Shown here: one piece after another, positions 50,841-62,071 of the stretch
Numbering within the stretch: the first letter of the stretch is position 1
How the letters are laid out: each line of letters opens with the position of its first letter
Assembly: GCA_018136815.1 (NCBI GenBank)
Contig: CM030932.1
Span: 4,874,407-4,938,406, forward strand
DNA: 64,000 nucleotides
Source of the DNA: Isochrysis galbana
Taxonomy: Eukaryota > Haptophyta > Isochrysidales > Isochrysidaceae
Direction: 5' to 3'
Made by a program: the position numbers and the translations under genes
The notes under the pieces: generated by a model
What the model saw: the letters and a program-made list of their open reading frames with translations, nothing else
Told to the model about the DNA's origin: nothing
Database searches by the model: none

Positions 50841-52503
50841 TAGGGCTTGGCGGAAATGTCTCGTTTTTTCTGCCCAAATGTCTCTCAGAATTGGGCGAGA
50901 CATGTCTCGTCCTGCAGCCCAAATGTCTTGTAAAATGTCTTGCAGTTTAGTTTTTTTTTGTGATGCGCAGCGCTTGTGGGCGCGTTGGGCGGTAGGGTGT
51001 TTGCTCATTCAGCCATCTCAAGCCATCTATACATAGACGATAGAGATATAGCGTTGCGCGTTGCAAATACATACCTTCTAAAAGCTCTCAAATCACATAT
51101 ACACATATGTATACATACACTCTACACACTAACCACCTCACACTTTACTCATCAAACACCACGCTTGTTGCTATTGTAGCGCAACATCACGGACGCTTCA
51201 ATCTAGTTAGACGAAGACGAAGCACGAACAGAAGGAAACATACATGCAAGCAATGAGAACACACGTTCACAAGAGCTCGCTGCTCTTGCCGTCGCTCGCC
51301 TCGTCCGAGTCGTTCAAGGCGACCTCCTCCTCCACATTCTCCCCATCGGTCTTGGAACTAAGTTTATACTTGGTTGCCCCATGGGGGGGCACGAGCCCCC
51401 CCCTCTCTCCACTCCTCCCCTGCCATGGGGGAGGAACCACCCATGCTCCTGGCACGCCTGATGGCTTGCCAGGAGCAGAATGCCCTGCTGACCCACTCTC
51501 TCACTGGCAGGCTTGCCTGCCTCGCGCGTCCTGGCCTGTCGTGGCCAGCCCATCGCTCCAACCCCCCCTCCCCCCTGTTCGACAGGCAGACAGGTGCAGA
51601 TTGGGGACCCCTGAGGCACAGGAGCGCCAGCGAGGGAGAGGCAGGGGAGGCCAGGGCCCAGCCCCAGCCTCCTCTGCCCCCTGAGCTGGCCTCCAGGGGC
51701 CTCCAGGGGTCGCCAGGGGCAGCTGCAGGCCTGCCGCAGGCGCGCCATCGCGCGCGCCTGCAGGAGAGGGGAGAGAGAGCGCGGAGAAGGGGGTGGGCGG
51801 AGCGAGAGCTCCGCTCACCGGAAAATAGGTAAGTCCCGCACCTGTTTACAGGATAAGTCGGGACCGAGGCCGCCGCCAGCCCGGTAGGCGTAGGAGGAAG
51901 GGGGGAACGGATCGCCGGGGGGGGGCGCGGGCCACCGACCATATCTAAGCCCTTTTCCCCTATCCCCCTAGTAGTGCACGGGGGGAGCCGCCTGATGGCG
52001 GGGGGGAAAGGGCCGGGGGAGTGGGGGTGTAGAAAGTTTCCTACGTGAGTAGAAAGTAGAGGCTGCACGGTCGCGTGTGCGGTGAGACTATTAAGAAATT
52101 AATTAATCTCCCCATCGGTCTTGTCCATGTCATCAACGAGAAGCTGTGAACTTGAGGCGCGTGTTGTGTGGCGTGCTGATCCTGCGCGAAGGCGAAGGGC
52201 CGCGATGATGTGAGTGTGGAAGAGACAAGGGCTAGTGCGTGGCGCATGGGACATGAAGGCATGCAGTGTGCAAGCAGGCTGGAGGGGCTGGGGAGTCAGC
52301 TCACCTGGGCCCTGGGCCGGCCACTGTGCGCGCCGACGCGCACGCGTGCACGCGTAGTGACAGTTTTGTTTTTGGAATGTCAGTTTTTTTTTGGAGAGAG
52401 CGGCCTCACCAGCCCAAATGTCTCGACATGTCTCGAGACATCTCTTTGGCGAAAATCCGCCCAAATGTCTAAAAGAAAGTCTAGACATTTCTGCCAAGCC
52501 CTA
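50841..52503. mobile_element. hAT-like DNA transposon, non-autonomous
   Basis: A 1663-bp insert flanked by the 8-bp duplication CTGAAGAT (50833-50840, 52504-52511). Terminal inverted repeats: TAGGGCTTGGCGGAAATGTC at the left and the complement of TAGGGCTTGGCAGAAATGTC at the right, starting with TAGGG as in hAT elements. Subterminal regions carry repeated CCCAAATGTCT and GAGACATGTCTCG motifs (50870-50940, 52408-52480), likely transposase-binding sites. No transposase is encoded, and the middle is occupied by another insertion. Confidence 0.88.
51355..52106 (+). mobile_element. Palindrome-led non-autonomous retroelement, copy A4 (752 bp, 17-bp TSD)
   Basis: Flanked by TCTCCCCATCGGTCTTG at 51338-51354 and 52107-52123. 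It starts with the palindrome AACTAAGTTTATACTTGGTT (51356-51375), then the ordered hairpins, a GC-rich body matching 3047-3816, and ends '...gagactattaagaaattaat' plus TAA. Together with copy 3047-3816 it defines both ends of the family. Confidence 0.88.
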
Positions 52504-52602
52504 CTGAAGATCAGATCGCTGATATGATGACCAAGGCGCTTGAGAAGAATAAATTCGTAAAATTTCGCAACCTCGCGCTCGGAACATCAAATTAATCCAA
52601 CA

Positions 52603-53238
52603 TCTTGGATTTAACCCCGCATGCCCCATTCTCTGACTTCATGTTTCATGTCACTTGCTTGGTAATAGCCTCCACTTCATTCAACCTCAACTAGGCAACC
52701 AGGTGCTGGGTCACGACGCAGGAATGTTACAGGTATGGATGCCGCCGACTTAGGCGAAGAATTGTTGCTGGCCTATGTCTTTGACGCTTGAGCACATTTC
52801 AGCCTCGAAGGTAAGCTTGTACCTTTCTCGGGAATGGCAACGATTGGGAGAATCAGGGTTTCGCCTTTGGCGATGGGGGAGCGTCAGAGTTTTATTGTTG
52901 TGTTAGTATAACCTTAGTGCTGCGGGACCGTAGCCCTTCGACGGCAACGGAGCCCCTACCCCGCGATGGGGGTGTGCGCGGTTGGCGCATGGCTCGTCCG
53001 GTGTATGTGGCTAGGAATGCTAGCTAACAAGATGTCATACGACGCTATAAGTTCTAACGAAGACTGGAAGGAGCTGAAAGGACGGACTGACGGTATATAT
53101 CCCCCCTCCTTAGTCCCTAGTACTCCCTGACCACCACCACCGCCCCCGCCTCCTCCCTACCGGATGATCTGTGTGGGTCATCCATTTCTGAGGATTGAAA
53201 GTATGAAGTATCTGCTGTTTGGGTGTCCCTGGCGCGCG
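52603..53238. other. Intergenic, no gene recognised
   Basis: Ordinary mixed sequence between the copia remnant and the SDR gene; a (CCA/CCG)-rich stretch lies just before the start (53125-53160). The frame can be extended upstream to 53164, but the SDR fold starts at 53239. Confidence 0.4.
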
Positions 53239-54106
53239 ATGTCAGCGCTTCAGATCTTCAGCCTGGCTGGCCGGACGGCGGTGGTGACGGGGGCGTCGAG
53301 CGGACTGGGGAAGCACATGGCGCTGACACTATGCAATGCGGGTGCAAAGGTTGGCCTCATCGCTCGGCGCAGGAGCCAGCTCGACGCCGTGCACGCGCAG
53401 ATCCGTGCGGCAGGCGGAGACTCTCACGTGGTGACTCTCGATCTGACGGATCTCGGCGCGATTGACGGAGCTCTGTCTGAGATCGAGGGCGTGCTTGGAC
53501 CGATTGGCGTGCTTGTGAATAATGCGGGGCTCTCTATCGAGGGGAAGGCTCTTGACCTCACTCCGGACGACTACGACAAGGTGCTGAACGTCAACACGCG
53601 TGCTCCTTTCTTCATGGCACAGGCGGTTGCACGCCGAATGGTGGCTGCGGAGACCGGGGGCTCAATCATCAACATCGCGTCGCTCATCTCACTCAAGGTC
53701 GAAGCGCATGTGGCACTGCCCCACAACCCCCATTGCCATTCACCCTACCCTCAGCCTATGGTTGTTGATGCCTGCTTGTCTCTCCTTGCAGGTGGTGAAC
53801 AACCTGTCGACGTATGCAATGAGCAAGGCTGCGCTCGACCACATGACGCGTGCCCTTGCGCGCGAGTGGGCTCGGCATGGAATCCGAGTGAATAGCATAC
53901 AGCCGGGATACATTCGCACCGAGATCAACTCTGAATTTTTCGATTCGCCCGCCGGACAAAAGTTCATTGCCAACATGCCCAACAAAAGATTGGGAGAGCC
54001 ATCCGATCTTGACGGGCCGCTCTTGTTGTTGGCCAGTGACGCTGGGAAAGGAATGACAGGTGCAGCTCTTCTCGTTGACGACGGGCAGATCAGCGCAAAG
54101 ATATGA
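53239..54106 (+). CDS. Short-chain dehydrogenase/reductase (classical SDR)
   Basis: Two exons, 53239-53697 (153 codons) and 53792-54106 (104 plus stop), phase 0, intron of 94 bases (GTCGAA...CAG). The start MSALQIFSLAGRTAVVTGAS places the Rossmann motif TGASSGLG at residues 17-24. NNAG, the catalytic Ser in 'SIINIASLIS' and Y161xxxK165 in 'LSTYAMSKAALDHM' follow. 'SIQPGYIRTEIN' and the C-terminal 'GAALLVDDGQIS' are typical of FabG/gluconate dehydrogenase-like classical SDRs of 250-260 residues. It uses NAD(P)H to reduce a carbonyl group or oxidise an alcohol; the substrate is unknown. No clear targeting sequence in this model; if the upstream ATG 53164 is used, 25 more residues are added. Confidence 0.85.
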
Positions 54107-55137
54107 AACCGCTTAGTAAAGCGACCAAAATGTGACCGCCACAACCAGTGAACTGGATCGACCGGATGCCGTGCGATGCCTATGGTGACCATTTCTCTCA
54201 GAATATGCACAGCCTCCCTCTGCGCAAGAAGCCGTCGCTTCCCTCTGCCCAAGAGGCGTCTAAGTGCTTATTCACAAGAGCTCATAATCGCATAACGTAA
54301 GTGATATGGAGCTGAGCAGATCAGAGCTTGCAATCACACAACGTAAGTGGTACGCAGACGGACGGAGAAAAATACGTGCGTGTTCTCAGCGCACCCATTT
54401 TTGGTGCAACTGCTCCTGTTTCCACACTCGGTTGCCAGTCCCCGCAGCGGATAGCCTTCTATCACCGTCACCGCTGACGCAAACCCGGCTCTTGCGCGTC
54501 CTTCGGGGAAGAAGAGAGGCGGCCGACGAAGGCGACGCGACGAGGTAGCTTCGATGAGATTGAGTGTCTCTGTGGCCCACGGTGGGGGTGGGCTTGGCGA
54601 GACTGGGGGTGGAAGTAAGTCTAGGCGTGTGTGGAGGAGCGCGCGAGTGGTTCACAAGCCACAAGTGGCCATGCAGCGTGGGCGCGTTGGAGCGCTATGC
54701 GCGCGTCGTCGTCATCGCTGTCGAGCAGCGCGCAAGTGGTTCGCACAAGCCACATGTGACCGCGTGGGCGTGGGCGGGTTGGAGCGCTAAAAACACACAT
54801 CTGAAGATTCCGGCTACTACCGCTAGCTATAAAAATCTGAAGATTCTGGGCTACACACCTATTAGTTTTGGGTCCTCCCGCATCTAACTAACACCACCCT
54901 TATCTTCCCTCCCTCCACCTCTTCCCCTGCCCCCCTTCATTCCTTTTTTTTCGGTTTGCCCAAGGGTCCGGCCTTGGTGCACTACCTAAGGCCTGGTTCG
55001 GAGTGTGGGGCTCGAGCAGGCCTTTTGCGCTGATGTTTTGTTTTGCGTGCCCGTCTGGGAACGTGTGATGCGCGTAAGTTCCGTCGGGGTCACGGGTACC
55101 GCTATTGGAAGGCTTCCTTGTTTGCTGTGTCTGTGGC
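54107..55137. other. Spacer with two CTGAAGATTC-type repeat ends
   Basis: Motif CATCTGAAGATTCCGGCTAC at 54799 and AATCTGAAGATTCTGGGCTA at 54834. The block 54834-54950 ('cacacctattagttttgggt') recurs inverted at 61515-61632. The first half (54107-54780) shows no recognisable gene. Confidence 0.5.
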
Positions 55138-55670
55138 TCAGTGGCTCATTCGCCTCTCTTTGTTTGCTCCTTGGTTGGGCTCCTCAACAACGTGTGCTAT
55201 CCTCAGCTTGGTGGCCAGCTCCACAAGTTCCGTGCTGGGTTTCAGCTCACTTTTGTTGCCTATTGTAAATACGGGTCTCAAGTCGCTCGTGTCTATCGTT
55301 TTGTTGGGTTGTCTTCCCATGCCCGCCTGGGCGGTTCTTGCCGAGTCGGGCTGTCGTGTGCAAATAGCAAATAGCAGCGCTTTGTTTGCAAAGCATGGCG
55401 TATCTCTCAATTGTTCTTACTTATTAGTATTGATTCCTCTGAAAAAACTATACCGTCGTAGTGTACTCTATAGAAGTCCGTGAGGATGTATCTCCATGCT
55501 AATAGATATAGTGTGTATAGCGCCTTCGGAGTGTCTCCTTTCGGGAGTATGAAGTATGAAAAGGTTGTCGATGGTGATATGTGATTCGCTTCGGGTATGA
55601 ATCGGGCGACTTTGTTCAGTGTCTCTAGAATACTGATTATCTTCGGGCATTCGCCTAAGCGCCTAAGTGC
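55138..55670 (-). pseudogene. Degenerate retroelement ORF fragment (second copy)
   Basis: See 4860-5330 for the matching copy. Here the minus-strand path 'ECPKIISILETLNKVARFIP', a stop, then 'PDSARTAQAGMGRQPNKTID' and 'RPVFTIGNKSELKPSTELVE' is broken by at least one stop and one frameshift. It continues to the right into palindrome-family sequence. Confidence 0.5.
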
Positions 55671-57101
55671 GTCGAGGATTCGTCCGCCTCCTTACATAGG
55701 CGCCTCCCGGGCTGGCGGCCGAGCCTCTGTCTCGACTTATCTTGTAAGCACAGGCGCAACTAAGTTTATACTTGGTCGCCATGGAGCGCGCCGGCGCTCC
55801 CGCCACAGAGAAGACTCGTGCCACCTAGCGTGGTGCCCCGAGACAAAAAACGTATTCGAAACTATAGACGCCATCACCAACTACACGCCTAGCCCCGGAA
55901 GGTCGCACGTACAACAAATCAAAGATAGACTCTTCGCGTACCCTGGCAAGAGCACCCCCGACAGCCTAAAGACGCTATATATACTAGCGTGGAAGTATAT
56001 ACTCAGAGACTTCTACAGAGTCGAATTCGAGTCGTACGAGTTTCATTACATACCAACCCTAGAAGCCACACTAGTGAGGTTTACCACCTTGGTGAGAGGG
56101 CTCGCTATACCGGGCTCTCACAGCCACATGCGCACTCGCAAGGCCGCCCAAGGAAGGAAACCAAAACTTAAACAACCGATTGAACACAGCGCCCCCGCGT
56201 TTATTGTGAAGGAGAAAGGCAGACTACAATTGGGCGAGAATTTTAGCCTCGTGGCACAGGCGCTCGACCTTGCCGAGAGGCTCGCCTAAAGCAGCGAAAC
56301 GCTCTCATACAATCGGAGGCAAAGACACGGGGTAGTCAGTAGCCATGGCACGAGCAAAAACACGACATAGACAACGCCGCAGACCGAAAAGCATCCAGGA
56401 TATGCATGTCACTCAGCGGCGTAGGAGGAAGGCGTGCATGCACCGCTGAGGGCAGGCGCACTCCGCCCAACCCGTGACCCCCGCAGGACCCGGGCCCCTA
56501 AGTAGAGCACGAGGGGAGCTGCCGCAAGGCGGGAAGTGAGGGAGAGGAAGGGGAATGGGCGTGGCTACGGATATGTGACCCAGTGCCACGTGCGAGGCGA
56601 GATTATTAAAAGGTTTTTTTTTTGTAAGCACAGGCGCCGCTCCGCCCACCCCCTTCTCCGCGCTCTCTCTCCCTTCTCCTGCGGCACGCGCGATGGCGCG
56701 CCTGCGGCAGGCCTCCGGCTGCCCTCTGGCGACCCCTGGAGGCTCCTGGAAGCCAGCTCAGGGGGCAGAGGAGGATGGGGCTAGGCCCCGGCCTCCCCCT
56801 GCCTCTCCCTCGCTGGCGTTTTTGCTCTTGAGCCTCTGGGGCCCCCACGCTGCACCTGTCTACCTGTCGACCAGGGGGGAAGGGGGGGTTGGAGCAATGG
56901 GCTGGCCACGACCGACCAGGACGGGCGAATGGGGCGAGCCTGTGAGTGAGAGAGTGGGTCAGTAGGGCAGTTGCCTCCTGGCAAGCCATCAGGCATGCCA
57001 AGAGGATGGGTGGTTCCTCCCCCATGGCAGGGGAGGAGTGGAGAGAGGGGGGGGCTCGTGCCCCCCCATGGCCCATGGGTCAACCAAGTATAAACTTAGT
57101 T
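55671..57101 (-). mobile_element. Palindrome-led type-A element, split by a LINE insertion
   Basis: The left part (55690-55757, 'gggctggcggccgagcctct') corresponds to 3270-3330 of copy A1; the right part (56622-57101) carries the body, hairpins and the palindrome (57101-57082, minus-strand start). The insertion 55758-56621 lies between them, with a 16-bp duplication. The 3' limit on the left is not defined. Confidence 0.7.
55758..56621 (+). mobile_element. LINE 3' fragment with a palindrome leader, 16-bp TSD
   Basis: The target TTGTAAGCACAGGCGC is duplicated at 55742-55757 and 56622-56637. The insert begins with the type-A palindrome AACTAAGTTTATACTTGGTC (55758-55777) and 'GCCATGGAGCG', goes directly into LINE coding sequence ('REDSCHLAWCPETKNVFETI' to 'ALDLAERLA', stop at 56287-56289), and ends 'gaggcgagattattaaaagg' plus a T-run. 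This single copy links the palindrome leader, the LINE 3' end and the T-tail in one insertion event. Confidence 0.88.
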
Positions 57102-58622
57102 GACGAAAGGTAACCCATACCCCATCGACTACGCGACCCGCGAATGTCGCGAGCTCGGGGTAGACATTAAGAACATGAGCATCCACGCCGGCTCGAAGGG
57201 CTTTGCCCCTGGCCGCCATGGCCCATCCTGCCTCCTGCCTCTCCCTCGCTCGCCTCCACGGCCCTGGGGGCCTTCCTGGCGGCTCTGAAGTTCTGTGGCT
57301 CAGGAATGGGGGGAGGGTCGGTACGATGGGAGACCATCGCGTGCGACGCGCTCCCACGGAGAGTCTGGACATTTGTGAGGAATGCTCAGCGCCTACCAGA
57401 AGGCAGGGGCTGAGGTTGGTTGTGCAGGCCCACCTTCGGGGTGTCCGAGATGGAGTGAGAGTCGGGGGGGCGTTAGGCTTCGATTGCCCCCTACATATCA
57501 AAGTAGGTCGCAACGTGCTATGTAATATGTCTTTGTCCATGGTTGCCAGCGCGAGGTGCACAACCTCCGCTCGCACGCGCACTAGCAGCTGTTGTCGCTC
57601 GCATATGCACTACACACCACACACACAAGCGCACCCACAAGAAGTCAACGGACGCCTAGTAAGGAGGGACACCAAAATATCCAATATCGCACTCCGCGAA
57701 CACATTTGAGTGCTTGCTTACGATCCCTAGGCACCACACGCACACACAAACACGGAAGCCTCCTATAAAATGAAGGCAAACGCGGTTCCTCGAAATTTCC
57801 CCATGCTGTTCGGTATTTGGTCGGTTAGGAAGCAGGGCCAACGTGCACCATTCCTTAGGCAACCGAAGCCTAAAGCACATTGCTCAAGAATTTTAGGAAG
57901 CGCGTATAAGCACATTGCTCAAGAAAGAGAGGTAGCACGGTGGAGGCCGCTTTCGTGGCTGTCTTCATCTTCAACATGTCTCTGTTCGTGCGCAACCAAC
58001 TAGACCCATCCCAGAGAGCAGCCTCGACTTTCATGAGTCCAACCCGAAACCCCAGGGGCTCGACAGCCGTTGCGAACCACTTCCATTAACGTGGTCTTGT
58101 AGCCAAACTTTCGCACAACGACGTGCATCGAGGTGGATGAAGCTGCACCTGGGCACGCCTCAGCTGAGTTGCCTTTGCTGGTGGCTCCACGCATTCGGGC
58201 ACTCGAAGGTTAAGTGCGCGTGGCGTGACAAGAGTGCCTGCCATACCAGGCACTATTTGTTATAGCACAATCGCCAGTTGCACAATAGATTGCCTACCGG
58301 CTCCAATAAGCGTGCTGGAAGTGCAATGTTTTGATGACAACCTCGATCTTGGGCGCGAGCCAAGGATGGTGCTTGACTTGTGGCAACCAAGTGCCCTAGA
58401 TGCGTTTTGTATCGACGATTCAACTTTTGGGGCGCTCGCATAGGAGCGGATGCGGCAGCGACTGGATCTCGAAAGGCAGTCGACACAACTGAAAATGGGG
58501 TTGTGCGTATGCGCATGAAGGAGAGGGCTGCTGGAGCCACGTAAGAAGTAGAAGTCCGTGCTGCACGAGAGGAGACACCAAATTTCCGTCTTTACTCCCC
58601 CCCGCAGTCCACCAGGGAGTGC
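57102..58622. other. Spacer with a type-B leader copy, no host gene recognised
   Basis: 57107-57180 has a LINE-like frame ('PIDYATRECRELGVDIKNMS'). 57200-57507 is a degenerate type-B element on the minus strand (palindrome CTACATATCAAAGTAGG, 57491-57507). From 57510 to 58622 short frames on both strands show no known domain; the right end is the DnaJ 3' end. Confidence 0.45.
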
Positions 58623-60724
58623 TCACTGCTGAGCACATTGGACGCGCTGACCGCCACCCCCAGAGTCCTCATCCTCATCTTCAGCGCTCTTCTCAGGAAG
58701 GTTGTCCGTGTAAGAGGTTAAAGGGTCCATCTCCTTGAGAGTCACCTCCTCGACATCGTCGTCGCCCTCCTTTGCGGAGACCTGAGGCGAGGCGAGCAAG
58801 TAGGGATAGAGATTCAGCCGCTGGGCAGCGACACACGCGCGGGAGCGCATGCCGGAGGTGTGCTCGAATGCCTCGGAGGCAGCGAAACGTACGCGACGCG
58901 CGCTCGAATGCCCGCTAACGGTCGAGCTGGATAGGGCGCATCTTCGTGAAGCAGTGGGCGAGCGTTCCCCTTTTTCAAAAGCGCGGGGCCGCTCATGTTG
59001 TAGGCTTTTTGGACTCACCTTGTGCTTGGGGGGAGGCAAGAGCTTGGCGAGAGCCGACTGTGTCTCTGCCGTGAGACTGGTGGGAAATTCGATATCGAGG
59101 ATGAGGAAGAGGTTGCCATGCTCAAAAGGCGACTTTAGTCGGGGCATGCCCTCGCCCTCCACCGCCTTCATCATCCGCTTCTTCGCATCCTGCGATGGGT
59201 CCGACACGATGTAGAGCTTGGAGCCCTTGGAGGGCTCCTTAGCAGCCGAGGCTTCGGCGAAAGAGCACTGCTTGAAGACAGTACGCCCGCCTTTTTGGAC
59301 GAAGGCGCCGATGCCCTTGCCCTTCAGCTGACCCGACTCCACCGCCTTCTTGCAGACATTGAGGTCCTCCGTCTCAGCCACAGCGGCATTCTCAATTGAT
59401 GGGCAGTCGTGGTCATCATGGAGGGTCCAGGAGGCAGAGGCCTCTTCGGCGAAAGGGTCGTGCGCGACGGGGCGGATCACCTCGCCTGGTGCCGACTTGA
59501 TGATCAGAGTCCGGCCGTCCAGGTGCTTGAGCTCCATTTGGAAGCCACATAAGGCCTCAGCAAGGGAGATGGTGCGCTCAATGTAGAGATCGTCACCACG
59601 CCGCTTGAACTCGGGGTGGGGCTGCTCGTTGAGCACAAAGATGACGTCGCCAGCCTCGCCGTCAGGGATCTCGTCTGCCTTCTCCGAAAAGTTGATCTTG
59701 TGCTGGTCGGGCGCACCCTTCGGGATGTGCACGTCAAGGGTCTCTTGGACCTTGGATTGGCGAAACATTTGGCCCTGTCCACTACACGCTTCGCACGTCT
59801 TCTGGACCTGCTCAATGCACGCGATGAAAACACTCAGAGCGCCGCGTGTCCCAGCGCGTGCAGCCATCTTCTCACGCGTGTTCACACGCGCAGGGGTGTG
59901 TGCTACAGCAGCTACGCCGTTCACACCTGTTGGATCATTGGACCCATCCGGATCGTCTGGATGCGAGCACCCTGGCCGCTGCAGGTGGAGCAGCGCTCTA
60001 CGCCACGCTCGCGGTCGATGACCTTGCGCGTGAGGCGGAGCGAGCGTGACGCACCCTTGTACAGCTGCTCCAGCGTCACCTTGAGCGGGTGCACCATGGG
60101 ATCACCCTTCTTGACACGGTTGCGGTCTCCCCGCCGACCACGGCCCGACAGCACATCGAAGATGTCGGTAGGACCCTCGCCCGCGCCGTTCTCCAAGCCC
60201 TCCTCGCCGTAGCGATCATAAACTTCGCGCTTGCGCTCATCGCTGAGCACATCATTCGCCTGCATGGACGTGGGGTGAGGCGGATCCGTCTTGCTTGTGA
60301 GAAATGTGTTGCAAGTGGCAGAGTGAACCCCAGCAACACGAGCTTCAGCGACATCTAGATACAATGTGGCCACCTCGATGACAGCCAGCAGGCAGTCGAA
60401 AACCCTGCGCATCTGCCGAGATGCCGGACGCTTGCTCCGCACGCGTGTGCCAGCCCTTGGGGCATGGGCTCCAGGCGGGTGCGGCCGCACCTTTTGGATG
60501 TTCTTGAAGACCTCCGGGTCTCCACCCTTGTCGGGGTGGTGCTTGACGGCCATCTTGCGGTAGGCCTTCCTGATCTCGTCAGAACTCGCGCTCTTTTCCA
60601 CGCCGAGCAGCTTATAGAAGCTCTCGTTGTCGACTGGCTTGCGCGGGCCGCCACGCCGGCCACCAGGCATGCCACCCATGCCGGCCATCTCTTCGAAGCC
60701 CGGAGGCAGTCCGCCGAAAAACAT
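58623..60724 (-). CDS. DnaJ (Hsp40) type-I-like co-chaperone with reduced zinc finger and CAAX box
   Basis: Four exons: 60724-60491 (78 codons), 60259-59927 (111), 59807-59019 (263), 58781-58623 (52 plus stop), all phase 0, 504 residues. The J domain spans about 33-105 with HPD at 63-65. The usual G/F region is short. Of the four CxxCxGxG motifs only two remain (C168-C171 and C194-C197, equal to motifs 2 and 3); motifs 1 and 4 are replaced, so zinc site I is lost. The C-terminal domains ('GDVIFVLNEQPHPEFKRRGD', 'GEGMPRLKSPFEHGNLFLIL') are intact but split by an insertion of about 100 residues (about 303-400). The protein ends in VQCAQQ, a farnesylation CAAX motif like plant and yeast DNAJA/Ydj1 proteins, suggesting attachment to cytosolic membrane faces. 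ATG 60724 fits the family start 'MFFGG'; a CAG directly before it could mark an upstream 5'UTR intron. It would work with Hsp70 in folding. Confidence 0.9.
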
Positions 60725-61514
60725 CTGCGCATAGAAGCCGGAGCAGGTTGGGTGGCGCAAACGGCTGAGGGTGGAGCGGCGCACGTGCTGGGCTATCACT
60801 ACCCGCGAGCCAGCGCGCGCTCTTCCCCTCTCTCCCTCTCTGGCTCCTTCTCTCTCCGTACATAACCCTTCCCTCCCTCACCCCTCTCTCCCTCACCTGT
60901 AGGGCCTGGCTCGCGGTGCGTGTGGCGTGGTGTGGGGGGGTGGGGGTGTCTGGCTGCGCGCGCCCCCCCCCGCCCTCCCTTCCCCCCCCCCCCCCCCTCT
61001 CTCTCTTCTTCTTCTTCCTTCTTTCCTCTGCCCGCCCAGCCAACCCACACCCCCCAACAAACCGTTTTCTTCAGCTCAAGCCGCGTCGCTCTTCTCCTTC
61101 CGAGGGGATCACCTCGTGGCCGCCCTCTCTTGCGCATCCTCTCACGCTCTCTCTCCCTGCTCCCCCCCCCCCCCCCCCGCGCGGGGGGAAGAGCGGGCGG
61201 CGAGGGGGGCGCGCGGCACTTCTCGCTTCTAGTCGCTTCCACGATACGCCCCAAAGGGAATAATACCGCTCGGGGGGGGGGCCACTCCGTGGGAGCTCGT
61301 GCGAACTCCATCCTCCACTCTAAAGTACCCTAGAGCTCTAGTACTGCAGGAGCAGCCAACAAACAACAAATGCCAGGTGGCTGCTTCCGTCTTGCCCTTG
61401 ACCAGACTTGCCTGCAAGTTTTTTCGCAATTTAGGTAGATCTGAGCATGCTGACAAGTTAGGTGAGACCGAAGCAAGTAATCGCAAGTTAGGGTAAATGT
61501 AGTGTCTCTATCTA
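60725..61514. promoter_or_regulatory. Upstream region of the DnaJ gene, C-run and CT-rich
   Basis: Long C-runs at 60962-60970, 60982-60997 and 61161-61177 and CT-rich stretches. Long frames on both strands here reflect the base bias. A 'caactcctccttc'-type core element is not evident. Confidence 0.4.
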
Positions 61515-61640
61515 TTAGAGGGCAGGGAACGAGGTGCGAGGTGGAGGGAGGGAAGTAAGGGTAAGGGCGGTGTTAGTTAGCGATAGGAGGACCCGAAACT
61601 AGTAGGTGTGTAGCCCAGAATCTTCAGATTTTTTTTTATG
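61515..61640 (+). repeat. CTTCAGAT-ending repeat copy
   Basis: Inverted match to 54834-54950, ending 'GTAGCCCAGAATCTTCAGAT' and a T-run (61631-61638). This is the same 3' terminal sequence as the type-B element at 37105. Confidence 0.6.
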
Positions 61641-61825
61641 TTGTACCCACCGACTTACTCAACCACAATCCACAATCCTAGTTGGGAGATACGTATTTGC
61701 CGTATTTGAAACCCCCTCCATGTGCCCCTCCGTATTTGGACGGTAGCGCGCGCCCGCGCCCGCACACGCGCGCCCGCGCCCGCGCGGCTAGCAGCCGCCC
61801 GCGCGGCGGCGCGGCGCGAGGCATC

Positions 61826-62071
61826 TCACCTCAACAACTTCTCAACGAGCTCAGCACTGGGACTCACATTCGCATCACCAACCCACTGCTCCTCCCCATC
61901 TCCATCACTGTCCTCATCACTCTCCCATGGCACAACATCAGGTTTCCAACCAGCACTCTGGGAACGCATCTGCATCTGCACATGCATGGACTCATGACAA
62001 AAAACCAACTTATCCGCCACCTGATGGGACATTCGCGACCGGGCTTGAGAATGTATTTGTAGCCCGGTCAC
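61826..62071 (-). pseudogene. hAT-like transposase C-terminal fragment
   Basis: An 80-residue minus-strand frame with 'RSRMSHQVADKLVFCHESMH' followed by acidic 'WESDEDSDGDGEE' resembles the end of hAT transposases, where a dimerisation region is followed by an acidic tail. It lacks everything upstream, so at best it is a remnant. The match is by pattern only. Confidence 0.35.

Larger units (their letters stand above)
50541..52602 (+). mobile_element. Copia RNase H fragment split by a hAT-like insertion
   Basis: 50541-50840 reads 'SARKLKIIPQSSAEAEIAAY' ... 'LPATIFCDNSATVASIN', then after one frameshift 'GVKGRTRHYDNWIWFGRKQY'. The sequence continues after the insertion at 52504: 'TEDQIADMMTKALEKNKFVK' to a stop near 52596. 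This is the C-terminal RNase H region of a second copia lineage, different from 14753-20420. Joining the two sides (dropping one CTGAAGAT) restores the reading path. Confidence 0.82.
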
